From assembly GCF_036636695.1 (NCBI RefSeq), contig NZ_JAVWNW010000009.1: a stretch of 64,000 nt of DNA. The stretch is one strand, 5' to 3'. This stretch comes from Anaerorhabdus sp036636695. Lineage in GTDB: Bacteria > Bacillota_I > Bacilli_A > Erysipelotrichales > Erysipelotrichaceae. The notes under the pieces were generated by a model, which searched no databases, was not told where the DNA came from, and worked only from the letters and a program-made list of their open reading frames with translations. Below, piece by piece: positions 25,278 to 34,612 of the stretch; within the stretch, counting starts at the first letter, position 1, and each line of letters starts with the position of its first letter. The position numbers and the translations under genes are program-made.

Positions 25278-26537
25278 ATGAAAGAACCTTTAGCATTCCG
25301 TTTGCGTCCTCAACTCTTGGATGACGTTATCGGGCAAGAACATTTAGTTGGAAAAGATAAAATACTTCGTCGTTTAGTAGAGGAACAACGTCTTTTTTCA
25401 CTTATCTTCTTTGGTCCTCCAGGCACTGGAAAAACTACTTTAGCGAAATGTCTTGCGAATGAATTAAAAATTCCTTATCGTATGTTTAATGCTGTAACTG
25501 GCAATAAGAAAGATCTTGATGGTATTTTTCTTGAAGCAAAACTTGCTCCAGGACTAGTTCTTATTGTTGATGAAGTCCATCGTTTAAACAAAGATAAACA
25601 AGACTTATTGCTTCCTCATGTAGAAGATGGCACAATCATTTTATTGGGTGCTACTACATCAAATCCATACTTTGCGATTAATCCTGCAATTCGTAGTCGC
25701 TGCCAATTACTAGAAGTGAAACAACTATCTAATGAAGATTTAGCCATTGCTTTAAAGCGCGCCTTAAATCATCCTGATGGCTTAAAAGATACAACCATCG
25801 ATGATGATGCAATCGCTATTATTACGCATCATGCAAATGGTGATGTGCGCTATGCACTTAATATCTTAGAAATATGTGCACTTGGTTCTAATGGGCATAT
25901 ATCAAAAGAAACTGTGATGCAATATTCGCAATTTCCAAATACTGGTATGTCGAGTGGAGATGATGGACATTATGATGCTGTAAGTGCTTTTCAAAAATCA
26001 ATCCGTGGCAGTGATGTTGATGCTGCTTTATATTATTTAGCACGACTTATTCAAGCTGGCGATATGGACTCTATCGAAAGACGATTACTGGTGACTGCTT
26101 ACGAAGATATTGGACTAGGAAATCCTGCGGCAGTTGCACGTACAATCAATGCAATTGATGCAGCAAAAAGAGTTGGATTTCCTGAAGGAAGAATTCCACT
26201 CAGTGTTGCAATTGTTGATTTATGTTTGTCTCCAAAAAGTAAATCAGCATGTGAAGCAATCTCTGAAGCGATGTCGGAAGTTGAAAATCAAGCACTGCCT
26301 GTACCTGAATTTTTACGACTTACTCCTGTTGGATTAAAGGAAGAAGAAAAGTACGATTATGGTCGTTCTGATTTGTGGCCACAAATACAATATTTACCAA
26401 ACGCTATCAAAAATAAACACTTCTACATACCAAATACAAATAGTAGCTACGAATCCCAATTAGCCAAAAATCTAGCAGAATTACGAAAAATCACAAAATT
26501 TTCCAAAATTGCTGATTTAAAGAAAAAAAGCCGATAA
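25278..26537 (+). CDS. rarA: Replication-associated recombination AAA+ ATPase RarA/MgsA
   Basis: 419-residue clamp-loader-like AAA+ ATPase acting at stalled replication forks. The N-terminus MKEPLAFRLRPQLLDDVIGQ is typical. Walker A is FGPPGTGKTTLA (about residues 45-56) and Walker B LIVDEVHR (about 96). The SRC arginine finger region is NPAIRSRCQLLEV. The C-terminal tetramerisation domain includes YEDIGLGNP and SSYESQLAKNLAELR. GGAGGAA precedes the ATG. Closely linked to the SNF2 helicase; a terminator overlaps its end. Confidence 0.96.
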   Translation: MKEPLAFRLRPQLLDDVIGQEHLVGKDKILRRLVEEQRLFSLIFFGPPGTGKTTLAKCLANELKIPYRMFNAVTGNKKDLDGIFLEAKLAPGLVLIVDEVHRLNKDKQDLLLPHVEDGTIILLGATTSNPYFAINPAIRSRCQLLEVKQLSNEDLAIALKRALNHPDGLKDTTIDDDAIAIITHHANGDVRYALNILEICALGSNGHISKETVMQYSQFPNTGMSSGDDGHYDAVSAFQKSIRGSDVDAALYYLARLIQAGDMDSIERRLLVTAYEDIGLGNPAAVARTINAIDAAKRVGFPEGRIPLSVAIVDLCLSPKSKSACEAISEAMSEVENQALPVPEFLRLTPVGLKEEEKYDYGRSDLWPQIQYLPNAIKNKHFYIPNTNSSYESQLAKNLAELRKITKFSKIADLKKKSR

Positions 26538-26552
26538 ATAAAGGCTTTTTTT
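26523..26552 (+). terminator. rarA terminator
   Basis: 10-base stem AAAAAAAGCC / GGCTTTTTTT (26523-26532, 26543-26552), 10-base loop. It begins inside the last rarA codons. Confidence 0.85.
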
Positions 26553-26605
26553 ATGTTTTGTGGTTTTCAAAATAGAGATTGTCCAACGAAAATATTCACT
26601 TTTTT

Positions 26606-26634
26606 TTGACAAATTCTTTTTTTTAGGGTTAAAA
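26606..26634 (+). promoter_or_regulatory. Promoter of the CAP-domain gene
   Basis: TTGACA (26606-26611), 17-base T-rich spacer, TTAAAA (26629-26634), placing the start of transcription about 20 bases before the ATG at 26663. Confidence 0.65.
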
Positions 26635-26662
26635 TGCTTGGGTGATTAAAAATGGAGGATTT

Positions 26663-27682
26663 ATGAAAGCTAAGAAGTTAGTACTCACAGTAGCCGCTTG
26701 TTTTCTAGCACTGTGTGGAATTCTTTCTGAAAACATTCAGGAAGTCCAGGCTGAAGAAACACTACCTTTACAACAATCTGTTTATGATGTAACTGTAGAA
26801 GTTAATTCAACTGATGCATTTGATCAAATCAAGACATCGCTTTTACAAAGTGATCTACTTATTCGAGAAGGTATTGATCCTACTCTTGTAGATTTTCAAA
26901 ATAGTGATTTCATTCTTGGACAAATTGATACTACAAAAATTAGTAATCAAGATATCAATGTATTGATCAATATCAAACCCGTATCTGAGACAACTCAATT
27001 ACTTATCAAGTCAACTATCACAACGAAGATTTCGTTACATGTTGTTGACACGCAAGCTCCTATACTTGCATTGACAAAGGAAAGTGTTTACTCTCAACTA
27101 GGGAATGAATTCAACCCATGGGATTATTTATCTTATGTGTTTGACAATTCTAATGAGAATGTTTATGAAACATTAGAAATTCAAAATGGTGTAGACATCA
27201 ACACTGAAGGCGACTATGTCGTTAAATATATTGCAAAGGATAGTACAGGTAACCAAACTGAACTACCACTAAATGTTAAAGTAGGTAAAAGAATTGTAGT
27301 AAATGGTGGCGTTGCTTCTGGTGATTCAATTGAAACAATGTTAACACTTATCAACAATGTTCGTGCCGAAAATGGATTAAACCCGCTTCAACTTGCGGAT
27401 GCCGCAGGACAAACTGCAATCGCAATTCGCGCTGCAGAATCTGAATATGATATTTCACATAGAAGACCTGATGGGTCACATTATAAAACTGCTTTATCTG
27501 ATCAGGGAGTTTCTTGGTGTCATTCACCCCTTGAAATTCTAACAAGTTCAGGAAGTACTGTTGAAGCAAAATTAAATTGGTGGTTAAATTCACCAAATCA
27601 TCGTGCCATTTTGATGCAAGCTAATTACGATACAATCGCAATTGGTTATAGTGGCAAAATGTGGGCAGCAATTGTCTATTAG
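26663..27682 (+). CDS. Secreted CAP/SCP-domain protein
   Basis: 339 residues. The signal peptide is MKAKKLVLTVAACFLALCGI with a likely cut after VQA. A middle Ig-like module (about 130-215) has DTQAPILAL and DYVVKYIAKDSTGNQ, as in bacterial surface proteins. The C-terminal CAP domain (about 225-339) carries INNVRAENGLNPLQ, ISHRRPDGSHYKTA (with the conserved His) and WLNSPNHRAILM. CAP proteins in bacteria are secreted, and their substrates are mostly unknown. GGAGG before the ATG at 26663 decides the start. Single-gene unit with its own promoter and terminator. Confidence 0.9.
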   Translation: MKAKKLVLTVAACFLALCGILSENIQEVQAEETLPLQQSVYDVTVEVNSTDAFDQIKTSLLQSDLLIREGIDPTLVDFQNSDFILGQIDTTKISNQDINVLINIKPVSETTQLLIKSTITTKISLHVVDTQAPILALTKESVYSQLGNEFNPWDYLSYVFDNSNENVYETLEIQNGVDINTEGDYVVKYIAKDSTGNQTELPLNVKVGKRIVVNGGVASGDSIETMLTLINNVRAENGLNPLQLADAAGQTAIAIRAAESEYDISHRRPDGSHYKTALSDQGVSWCHSPLEILTSSGSTVEAKLNWWLNSPNHRAILMQANYDTIAIGYSGKMWAAIVY

Positions 27683-27702
27683 CTCTATCTTGTGATAGAG
27701 CT
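27681..27702 (+). terminator. Terminator of the CAP-domain gene
   Basis: Perfect 9-base stem AGCTCTATC / GATAGAGCT (27681-27689, 27694-27702), loop TTGT, T-rich tail. It begins at the stop codon. Confidence 0.85.
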
Positions 27703-27738
27703 TTTATTTTTCACAAAGGCACTAAAAAAGGTGAAAAT

Positions 27739-28170
27739 TTACTCTTTTTCACCTAGATTTTCTAAAACTCTTCTTGTAAATGCTCTCACAGCCTCAATAT
27801 CGCTTGAATTTGGACGTTTTCTTTTGAAAAACATAAATGAGCCATAACATGTAAATCTCTCTGGAAAGACCTCTATTCCTTTTGCACGTAAACTGTTCAC
27901 AAGGAACTCAGAATGGTCTTTTTTCGTTGCACTTGAAGAAAATAGCACTGCATATTTGATTTTATTGACCGGTAATTGATCAATATAATTAAACAAATTT
28001 TGGTTAGGCTTTCCACCATATATTCCCGTCCCTATAAATAAACATTCCGGGTCATCAAGTACATGTGGATTACTCAAATTTATAGGATGCGTACCACACT
28101 CTTTTGCAACCGCAATCGCAAGCTTTTCCGTATGTCCCGTTTTTGTCATATATACGACATTTGTCTTCAT
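27739..28170 (-). CDS. Flavodoxin-like protein
   Basis: 143-residue FMN-binding fold. The phosphate-loop segment is VVYMTKTGHTEKLAIAVA (residues 5-22), followed by FIGTGIYGGKPN (about 50) and VLFSSSATKKDHS (about 88), as in flavodoxin domains that bind FMN. It could carry electrons or act as a small NAD(P)H-linked reductase; the partner is unknown. It follows the small membrane protein gene by 2 bases. Confidence 0.85.
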   Translation of the reverse strand: MKTNVVYMTKTGHTEKLAIAVAKECGTHPINLSNPHVLDDPECLFIGTGIYGGKPNQNLFNYIDQLPVNKIKYAVLFSSSATKKDHSEFLVNSLRAKGIEVFPERFTCYGSFMFFKRKRPNSSDIEAVRAFTRRVLENLGEKE

Positions 28171-28172
28171 GA

Positions 28173-28517
28173 TTAATTCCTTCCTAATAATTCATTTAAA
28201 AAACTATTAACAATACTCAACACAATTGCCGCAAGTACTGTAGTAGTGAAACTATCAATTGACGCACCACTTACAAAACTAAACGCAAGTTGTAATACCA
28301 ATCCATTAATTATTAATGCAAACAACCCAAACGTTAAAATTGTAACTGGAAAAGTAAATATCTTTAATAAAGGTTTAATTGTAATATTCAATAAAGATAA
28401 TGCAATCGTCAAAACTAATAACGCTTCACCAGACTCAATATGAACCCCAGAAAATAAATAATTAATTACCCATAATGATATCGCATTGACAGCTAAAGTA
28501 AGTATAATTCTTTTCAT
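28173..28517 (-). CDS. Phage-holin-family-IV-like four-helix membrane protein
   Basis: 114 residues with four hydrophobic helices and the conserved segment LSLLNITIKPLLKIFTFPVT typical of the family-IV holin-like (PF04020) proteins. It is a chromosomal membrane protein of unknown role; no phage genes are around. The start at 28517 is preceded by GGAG at 9 bases. It sits in one operon with the flavodoxin. Confidence 0.85.
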   Translation of the reverse strand: MKRIILTLAVNAISLWVINYLFSGVHIESGEALLVLTIALSLLNITIKPLLKIFTFPVTILTFGLFALIINGLVLQLAFSFVSGASIDSFTTTVLAAIVLSIVNSFLNELLGRN

Positions 28518-28573
28518 ACTAACCATCTCCATTCTAGGTATATATTTTAGCACAATTTATTTATGTACTAAAG

Positions 28574-28605
28574 AAAAATGATGACTCGTCAGAATCATCA
28601 TTTTT
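28574..28605 (-). terminator. Terminator behind the pilin gene
   Basis: Perfect 11-base stem AAAAATGATGA / TCATCATTTTT (28574-28584, 28595-28605), 10-base loop, close after the pilin stop; it can act in both directions. Confidence 0.85.
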
Positions 28606-28628
28606 AATTCGTAAATTTAAAGTGATTC

Positions 28629-28964
28629 TTATACACCAGGTGCTTGTGAAGCTTTAGCTGGATCATAAGTGTATGTTTTACCATTACCTGTCCATGTTGC
28701 ACCCTTTGATGGATCCTTCTCATCAACCATAGCACAATTTTCAATATCTTCAACTTTGATACCTGCTAAATCTGCTTCATCAGCTGCAGCTTTCAACATC
28801 AAGTTAGAGTAACATGTTCTTGCATTGGCAGCCCCTACTGAATCTTTAGATGCTTGAATGTATCCTGTAATTTGTGGAACTAATAATAATGCTAGTACAG
28901 CTAGGATTGCAATAACTACGATTAGTTCTATTAGTGTGAACCCCTTTTTGTTTAATTTTTTCAT
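28629..28964 (-). CDS. Type IV pilin (major pilin candidate)
   Basis: 111-residue prepilin. The leader MKKLNKKG is cut before the methylated Phe of FTLIELIVVIAILAVLALL, with Glu at +5, followed by the usual N-terminal alpha-helix and a small Ala/Lys/Asp-rich head ending in TWTGNGKTYTYDP. Two cysteines (TCYSN and ENCAM) may form a disulfide. The start at 28964 follows GGAGGGAG. As the gene lying apart with a strong terminator and following pilT, it is the best major-pilin candidate of the three in this cluster. Confidence 0.9.
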   Translation of the reverse strand: MKKLNKKGFTLIELIVVIAILAVLALLLVPQITGYIQASKDSVGAANARTCYSNLMLKAAADEADLAGIKVEDIENCAMVDEKDPSKGATWTGNGKTYTYDPAKASQAPGV

Positions 28965-29054
28965 TTTTGTCTCTCCCTCCGGTGATTTCATTATACGTTT
29001 GTTTCAAACGCTTTTCAATACTTTGTTTTAATAACGGTTATGCATGGTTATAAG

Positions 29055-30113
29055 CTAAATAATTGAGTTAATCAATCTTCTTAAGAGTTGGGGATCACTA
29101 CAATGTTCCATCGCAACATCTACAGATATCTTATTTTCGCGTACCAGTTTAGCAAGGGCAAATTCAATTGTTTGCATACCTTCTGCTGGATGTGTTTGCA
29201 TAACACTTGTGATGTGATAGGTCTTCCCCTCACGAATCATATTGCTGACCGCTTCATTCGCTACAACAATTTCAAGAGCAGCGCAACGTGAACGATTATC
29301 AACTTGTGGTAGTAGATGTTGAGCTACCACAGCTTTCAAACATACCGATAATTGTAAACGCACTTGTGATTGTTGGTTAGGTGGAAATACGTCAATAATA
29401 CGGTCAATCGTTTGAGCAACATTCGTTGTATGTAATGTTGATAAAACCAAGTGACCTGTCTCTGCTGCTGTTAAAGCTAGAGATATTGTTTCGAAGTCAC
29501 GCATTTCTCCAACCAGAATAACATCTGGATCTTCACGTAAAGCTGAACGTAATGCATGAGCAAAACTATAACTATCTGAACCAATCTCTCTTTGGTTAAT
29601 CATTGATTGTTTATGATGATGAACATATTCAATTGGTTCTTCAAGTGTAAGAATATGACAACGTTTGTTTCTATTAATAACATCAATCATTGCTGCAAGT
29701 GTTGTTGATTTTCCTGATCCTGTTGGTCCAGTAACCAAAATCAAACCTCGTTGTAACATCGCAAGTTTACCAAGAATTTCAGGTAAGTTGAGTTGTTCAA
29801 GTGTTGGAATTGTAGAATTCAACAAACGCATTGCTATTGCGAAATTTCCTTTTTGACGATAAACGTTAACACGATTCCGAAAGCCGTCTTCTGATACATA
29901 TGTAAAGTCCAAATCATCTCCTGTCATCAACTTGTTTAATTGCGAATTTGAAATCATAGATTTCACAAACATTTCTACTTCGCTTTGCGACAATGGAATA
30001 TCAGTTATAGGACGAATGTTACCAGTAATACGCAACATGGGTGGTAATCCCACTGTGATGTGTAAATCAGATGCATTATTATCTCTTGCAATCCTTAGAT
30101 ACTGCTCAATCAT
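29055..30113 (-). CDS. pilT: Type IV pilus retraction ATPase
   Basis: 352-residue hexameric ATPase that retracts pili for twitching motility or DNA uptake. Motifs: Walker A VTGPTGSGKSTTLAAM (about 127), the Asp box TLEEPIEYVHHHKQS, Walker B DPDVILVGEMRD, the His box TGHLVLSTLHTTN, and the PilT C-terminal block AEGMQTIEFALAKLV. Length fits PilT. It follows pilB by 12 bases in the same operon. Confidence 0.96.
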   Translation of the reverse strand: MIEQYLRIARDNNASDLHITVGLPPMLRITGNIRPITDIPLSQSEVEMFVKSMISNSQLNKLMTGDDLDFTYVSEDGFRNRVNVYRQKGNFAIAMRLLNSTIPTLEQLNLPEILGKLAMLQRGLILVTGPTGSGKSTTLAAMIDVINRNKRCHILTLEEPIEYVHHHKQSMINQREIGSDSYSFAHALRSALREDPDVILVGEMRDFETISLALTAAETGHLVLSTLHTTNVAQTIDRIIDVFPPNQQSQVRLQLSVCLKAVVAQHLLPQVDNRSRCAALEIVVANEAVSNMIREGKTYHITSVMQTHPAEGMQTIEFALAKLVRENKISVDVAMEHCSDPQLLRRLINSII

Positions 30114-30125
30114 ACTTTTCTTCTC

Positions 30126-31811
30126 CTATTCAATTGAATATAAAATCTTCAATGCTTCTTCAACACTTGTTGTTCCTTCTTTTACAAGTGCCACAACTTC
30201 TTCACGCATTGTAATAATATCTTTCTTTTTAGCGTATTCACGCATTGCTTTTACATCTGTTCCATTATCAACAATAATTCTTTTTATTTCTGGTGTTACT
30301 CTAAATATTTCATTAACTGCAATACGTCCACGATATCCTGTATTTCCACATAATGGACATCCTTCACCGATATATACTTTTTCAAGTGTTGGATCGCCTA
30401 AGAACTCTCTTGCATTATCACTAATGCGCATTTCTTTTTTACAATGTGGACAAACACGTTTTACTAGTCGTTGTGCAATTACTCCTCGTAATGAATCTGC
30501 TAATAAGTATGGTTCAACACCCATATCAACTAGACGAGCAATTGATGAGAATGAATCATTTGTATGAAGTGTTGAAATTACTAAGTGTCCTGTGATTGAT
30601 GCACGTACTGCAATCTCTGCAGTTTCAGCATCACGAATTTCCCCAATCATAATGATATCTGGGTCTTGTCGTAAGATTGAACGTAGCCCTGAAGCGAATG
30701 TTAATCCCGCTTTGGTATTTACTTGTACTTGGTTAACTCCATCAATACGTTTTTCAACAGGGTCTTCTACTGTAACTATATTTAGTTTAGGATTTATAAT
30801 TTCTTTTAACATTGAATACAATGTTGTTGTTTTCCCAGACCCTGTAGGACCTGTTGCTAGAATAATTCCATTTGAATATCGTAGCATTGAGCGAATTGTA
30901 TTAATACTTCTTTCAGAGAAACCCATATCCTCAAAGTTATAGCTAACATCTTGATTTGTTCCCAAAAGACGCATAACAATCTTCTCACCATAGATTGTTG
31001 GTAATGAAGATACACGCATATCGATTTCAGTAATTCCATGTTGGAATTTAAATCTTCCATCTAATGGCACACGCTTTTCAGCTATATTCATTCCTGCCAT
31101 AATTTTTATACGCGTTGTCAATAACGGATGAATATTGTTTTGTAGTTCCATATTCACACGTAAGTCACCATCTATTCTAAATCGCACAAGAACTTTTCCT
31201 TCTTCAGGTTCAATATGAATATCACTGGCATTACTTTGAATTGCGTCGCTGACAATATTATTTAGTAGTTTTACAACAGGTGCTGCATCAATACGTTCAA
31301 GCATTTCAGCATTTTCACCTTCATCTGCTTGGATTGTGTTTTCTTGGTGGAGAACATTGATTGCATCACTTGCTTTTAATCGAGTAAAGATTTTATCTTG
31401 TGCAACTTCAATTTCTTTTTTACTTGAGATAACACACTCAACATGCATACCTGTAGCTACACGAATATCTTCAATACTATAGAAGTCAAGAGGATCTGCT
31501 GTTGCTACAAACAAAACTCCTTCACGCACATATAGTGGTAAAACTCTAGACTTCATCAACAAGTCTTCTGGTATTAAGTTAATCGCATCCGTTTCGACAC
31601 TGAAAATTGGGTTTTCAATATATGGAACATTTAGTTTCTTACTTAATAGTTTCAATACATCTTTTTCTTTCACATAACCTAGATTAACCAAAACATCTCC
31701 TAGACGTTTTCCTGGTTGCATCTTTTGTTTTGCAAGAGCATCATTAAGCTGATCCATCGTAATATAATTATTACTTAATAACAGCTGCCCTATTGGTATA
31801 TTTTTTTCCAT
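30126..31811 (-). CDS. pilB: Type IV pilus extension ATPase (PilB/GspE)
   Basis: 561-residue assembly ATPase. The N-terminal GspE-N (MshEN) domain (GQLLLSNNYITMDQLNDAL) is followed by the ATPase core: Walker A ATGPTGSGKTTTLYSM (about 320), Asp box TVEDPVEKRIDGVNQ, Walker B DPDIIMIGEIRDAETA and His box TGHLVISTLHTND. The zinc tetracysteine is intact (CPHCKKE and CPLCGNTG, about 445-480). It powers pilus polymerisation opposite PilT. First gene of its operon, divergent from pilD. Confidence 0.97.
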   Translation of the reverse strand: MEKNIPIGQLLLSNNYITMDQLNDALAKQKMQPGKRLGDVLVNLGYVKEKDVLKLLSKKLNVPYIENPIFSVETDAINLIPEDLLMKSRVLPLYVREGVLFVATADPLDFYSIEDIRVATGMHVECVISSKKEIEVAQDKIFTRLKASDAINVLHQENTIQADEGENAEMLERIDAAPVVKLLNNIVSDAIQSNASDIHIEPEEGKVLVRFRIDGDLRVNMELQNNIHPLLTTRIKIMAGMNIAEKRVPLDGRFKFQHGITEIDMRVSSLPTIYGEKIVMRLLGTNQDVSYNFEDMGFSERSINTIRSMLRYSNGIILATGPTGSGKTTTLYSMLKEIINPKLNIVTVEDPVEKRIDGVNQVQVNTKAGLTFASGLRSILRQDPDIIMIGEIRDAETAEIAVRASITGHLVISTLHTNDSFSSIARLVDMGVEPYLLADSLRGVIAQRLVKRVCPHCKKEMRISDNAREFLGDPTLEKVYIGEGCPLCGNTGYRGRIAVNEIFRVTPEIKRIIVDNGTDVKAMREYAKKKDIITMREEVVALVKEGTTSVEEALKILYSIE

Positions 31812-31881
31812 AGCTCTCTCCTTTTAGTTTTTTTTATGGTAAACTTACTAATAGAATAAAGAAAGAAATTGAGGTCTCTTT

Positions 31882-32628
31882 ATGCTTTTAGTAATACTCA
31901 TCATTTTTGTTTTTGGATTAATCATCGGTTCCTTTCTAAATGTTTGTATCTATCGTTATCAATCACAGGAATCCATTGCCAAGGGGCGTTCACATTGTCA
32001 AAATTGTGATCATTCTCTTTCATGGTATGAACTAATTCCTGTCTTTAGTTGGATATTTCTTGGAGGTAAGTGCAAAAGCTGCAAACAACCTATTTCCATT
32101 CGTTATCCACTCGTTGAATGTTTAACAGGTTTCATCTTCGTTGGTGTCTTTCTAACATTCGGTTTCACTCTTGATACTTTAGTTTACTTCCTCTTTGTTT
32201 CCATTCTAATCATGGCTGGTTTCATTGATTACGATTCCATGATAATTCCTGATCGTACACATATCATTTGTATTCTTTGTGGAATCTTACTTCTTATTTT
32301 ACATCCAGATCAACTTACAAACAAACTAATTGGGCTTGTGGTAGTAAGTGTTCCCTTATTCTTAATTGCTTATTTTACTAAAGGCATGGGATATGGCGAT
32401 GTAAAACTAATGGCATCTTGTGGTTTTGTATTAGGTTGGCAAAATATTTTATTCGCATTTCTGTTGGGTTCTGTTATCGCAAGTATTTATGGAATCATTA
32501 CTTCAAGAATCAATAAGACTTCACTGAAGAGTGAGATTCCTTTTGGTCCACATCTTGTGATATCTATTCTATTTTGTTTATTCTTTGGCAATCAATTAAT
32601 AACTTGGTATCTTACAAGCTTCTTCTAA
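31882..32628 (+). CDS. pilD: Prepilin peptidase/N-methyltransferase
   Basis: 248-residue A24 aspartic peptidase of the membrane that cuts prepilins after Gly and methylates the new N-terminus. The catalytic Asp residues are in FIDYDSMIIPD and GMGYGDVKLM. The N-terminal methylase region with paired cysteines is present (CQNCDHS and CKSCKQP), between membrane helices. It is the only plus-strand gene in the cluster, divergent from pilB and convergent with the minor-pilin operon, overlapping its end by 4 bases. Confidence 0.96.
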   Translation: MLLVILIIFVFGLIIGSFLNVCIYRYQSQESIAKGRSHCQNCDHSLSWYELIPVFSWIFLGGKCKSCKQPISIRYPLVECLTGFIFVGVFLTFGFTLDTLVYFLFVSILIMAGFIDYDSMIIPDRTHIICILCGILLLILHPDQLTNKLIGLVVVSVPLFLIAYFTKGMGYGDVKLMASCGFVLGWQNILFAFLLGSVIASIYGIITSRINKTSLKSEIPFGPHLVISILFCLFFGNQLITWYLTSFF

Positions 32629-32641
32629 TCAGGAGAAGCTT
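32616..32641. terminator. Bidirectional hairpin at convergent gene ends
   Basis: AAGCTTCT / AGAAGCTT (32616-32623, 32634-32641) with a 10-base loop, lying across the overlapping 3' ends of pilD and the minor pilin gene and followed by CTTTTCTT. Confidence 0.55.
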
Positions 32642-33104
32642 CTTTTCTTATACATAATGAACCTGTTCCACCTGGTCCAATTATCTTATCTTCTTTATAA
32701 GGAGCGATTGTTGACGTTATTGAATAACCATTGATATTCAATGTAACTTGAACATTATCGACATTGTTGTTAAAATACAGCGATATTTCTTTTACCCCCG
32801 AATAATAACTTGCTGGTAAACCATCTTCAACATTTTTAAAAACCAGTGACTTTGATTCTTGGCTTGCGAATATTGTTGCATCACATCCATTCCCATCATC
32901 TGGTCCTACATAGCCTTTTGCATTTCTAATTGCATTTTTAATTATGACCATCGATGTATTTGCCATATCCTTGTTTTGACTCATTGTTTTTTGAACACCA
33001 TAATTTACAAAAATTGGAGAGAAACTAGTCGCCACGAAAACCATTATAATCGCTATAATGGCTATGGTCACAATTAATTCAACTAGTGTCATCCCTTTTT
33101 TCAT
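32625..33104 (-). CDS. Minor pilin/pseudopilin
   Basis: 159-residue prepilin-like protein with leader MKKG and helix MTLVELIVTIAIIAIIMVFV, where Met replaces the usual Phe at +1 and Glu +5 is kept. The head is about 120 residues with two cysteines (GNGCDA and GSLCIR). Last gene of the six-gene pilus operon. Likely a minor subunit in the tip or priming complex. Confidence 0.88.
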   Translation of the reverse strand: MKKGMTLVELIVTIAIIAIIMVFVATSFSPIFVNYGVQKTMSQNKDMANTSMVIIKNAIRNAKGYVGPDDGNGCDATIFASQESKSLVFKNVEDGLPASYYSGVKEISLYFNNNVDNVQVTLNINGYSITSTIAPYKEDKIIGPGGTGSLCIRKEASPD

Positions 33105-33106
33105 TT

Positions 33107-33418
33107 TTATTCCTTCGCTCTAAACATTCTATACTTTACTGAACCTTGACTCTCAAATACTTCTGTTTCAACGGCAAATGTCACTCCATTAAAGTTCAAA
33201 TTTCCTATCCCTCTATTAAGGGAATAAACATTACCTTTTGTCATATTTGATGATGATGCAATGCTATTTTTATTTATTTTTGCATTTGTTTGATTAATGG
33301 TAAGTGCTTGTACAAACAATGTGATGAAGAGTACTGAGATAATCGCAAGTATCGCAACCGATACAATTACCTCAACTAAAGTGAATCCTTTTTTATTTTT
33401 AATCATATGTTTTCGCAA
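33107..33418 (-). CDS. Minor pilin/pseudopilin (PulG-like, short)
   Basis: Up to 103 residues with KNKKG then FTLVEVIVSVAILAIISVLF, a standard class III pilin signal with Glu +5. Two starts compete: TTG at 33418 with AGGAGG 11 bases ahead, and ATG at 33406, which overlaps the end of the preceding gene. The head is short (about 70 residues) and lacks cysteines, so it is a minor rather than major subunit. It is followed 2 bases later by the other minor pilin. Confidence 0.85.
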   Translation of the reverse strand: MRKHMIKNKKGFTLVEVIVSVAILAIISVLFITLFVQALTINQTNAKINKNSIASSSNMTKGNVYSLNRGIGNLNFNGVTFAVETEVFESQGSVKYRMFRAKE

Positions 33419-34607
33419 AAGTCATTACACCTCCTGATCCACCAGAGAAAGTAAGTCCTGCTTCCGCAAGTAATCCCATCATTTTTGAACTTGCTTGTAC
33501 TCCATAAATGCTTACAAATTTTTCAGTAGAAATTTCTTGCGCAAAAAGTCCACCATAAACATCAACACTACGTGGCTCATCCGTTTCAATGTCTATTTCT
33601 CCAAACGGATGGATTACCCAACCATAAACTGCTGTATCTCCACTATCTGAATCTATTTCTAAATCAAATGATTTAATAGAATCACGTGATGTTGATATCA
33701 ATAGTAAATTATCTTCTGTTCCAGGTTGTCCAATCTGTGAATCTTCAATACTTAAATCTTTTACAATGATAACTACCATATTTTCAGAATCTACATCTGT
33801 AAGTGTTAAATTAACATTATCAAAGCTCGGCGATTTAATTTTTGTTAAATCAATATAAATATCACCTTTGGAATTATCCACCGTTATGTTATTCCAAATT
33901 GCTGGCATACTACAATTTGCATCAATTGTTTGTCCCGCCTTGCATTGCTTGGTAATTCCTTTTACTTTATCTTCTAGAAATTTTTTATATGTATTAAAAA
34001 CTTCTTCTTCATTTTCAAACTTGACAGTTTGTAGCTGATCACTTGGAAGTTTCTTATCTAATCTAGCACAATCATCAATAGGTTGATCAAACAAACAATA
34101 AATTGAATTTGCACCATTCCCTTGTGCATCAAGACCTCCAAAACCATTGGAATCATTAATCACTATCGGTTTATCAAAACCGCCTTCAATGATATTTAGA
34201 TAACCTACAACTGAACGTGATAATCCATCTATTGTTGCAGTTGAATCAACTTGTAGTTTTTTACATGCTGCAATATCTGTTGTTGGTGGCTCCAATTTAC
34301 AACTTATTTTAATATCAACAACACCCATCTTTTGACTTGTAACATCAAGTTTAGATGTTGGTGTTTGACCAGAACGGACCATATTCGCAATCATTGCGCC
34401 ATTAGTAGGATCAAGTTCAAAACTAGCGAGTGTTGTTTCTAGTCCACTTAATGCACTTTGATATGCTTGTTCACTAGAGATTTCCATGGTTGTCATCTTA
34501 GTATTATGATTAGTGATTGTTAATAATCCTGCGCCAAGTATTGTAAGGATAGCAAAAATTAGAATGACATAAACTAGAACGACACCTTTTTTGCTTTCCT
34601 TTTTCAT
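33399..34607 (-). CDS. PilX-like pilus assembly protein
   Basis: 402-residue protein. The N-terminus MKKESKKGVVLVYVILIF is pilin-like but lacks the Glu +5, as in PilX/GspK-type proteins; the helix continues AILTILGAGLLTI. The large exported domain has cysteines and an Asp/Ser-rich stretch near residues 270-320, perhaps a beta-structured tip domain. GGAG precedes the ATG at 34607, which follows the pilO stop by a few bases. By analogy to GspK/PilX it may cap the pilus; this is inferred. Confidence 0.75.
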   Translation of the reverse strand: MKKESKKGVVLVYVILIFAILTILGAGLLTITNHNTKMTTMEISSEQAYQSALSGLETTLASFELDPTNGAMIANMVRSGQTPTSKLDVTSQKMGVVDIKISCKLEPPTTDIAACKKLQVDSTATIDGLSRSVVGYLNIIEGGFDKPIVINDSNGFGGLDAQGNGANSIYCLFDQPIDDCARLDKKLPSDQLQTVKFENEEEVFNTYKKFLEDKVKGITKQCKAGQTIDANCSMPAIWNNITVDNSKGDIYIDLTKIKSPSFDNVNLTLTDVDSENMVVIIVKDLSIEDSQIGQPGTEDNLLLISTSRDSIKSFDLEIDSDSGDTAVYGWVIHPFGEIDIETDEPRSVDVYGGLFAQEISTEKFVSIYGVQASSKMMGLLAEAGLTFSGGSGGVMTFAKTYD

Positions 34608-34612
34608 ACTTC

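Noticed and set aside
28173..28517. Prophage holin
   Set aside because: The holin-like family also contains ordinary chromosomal membrane proteins, and no phage gene is near.
29932..30567. Plus-strand open frame of 211 codons
   Set aside because: It lies antisense to pilT and pilB, whose motifs are intact, and its product is low-complexity Ser/Ile-rich with no known motif.
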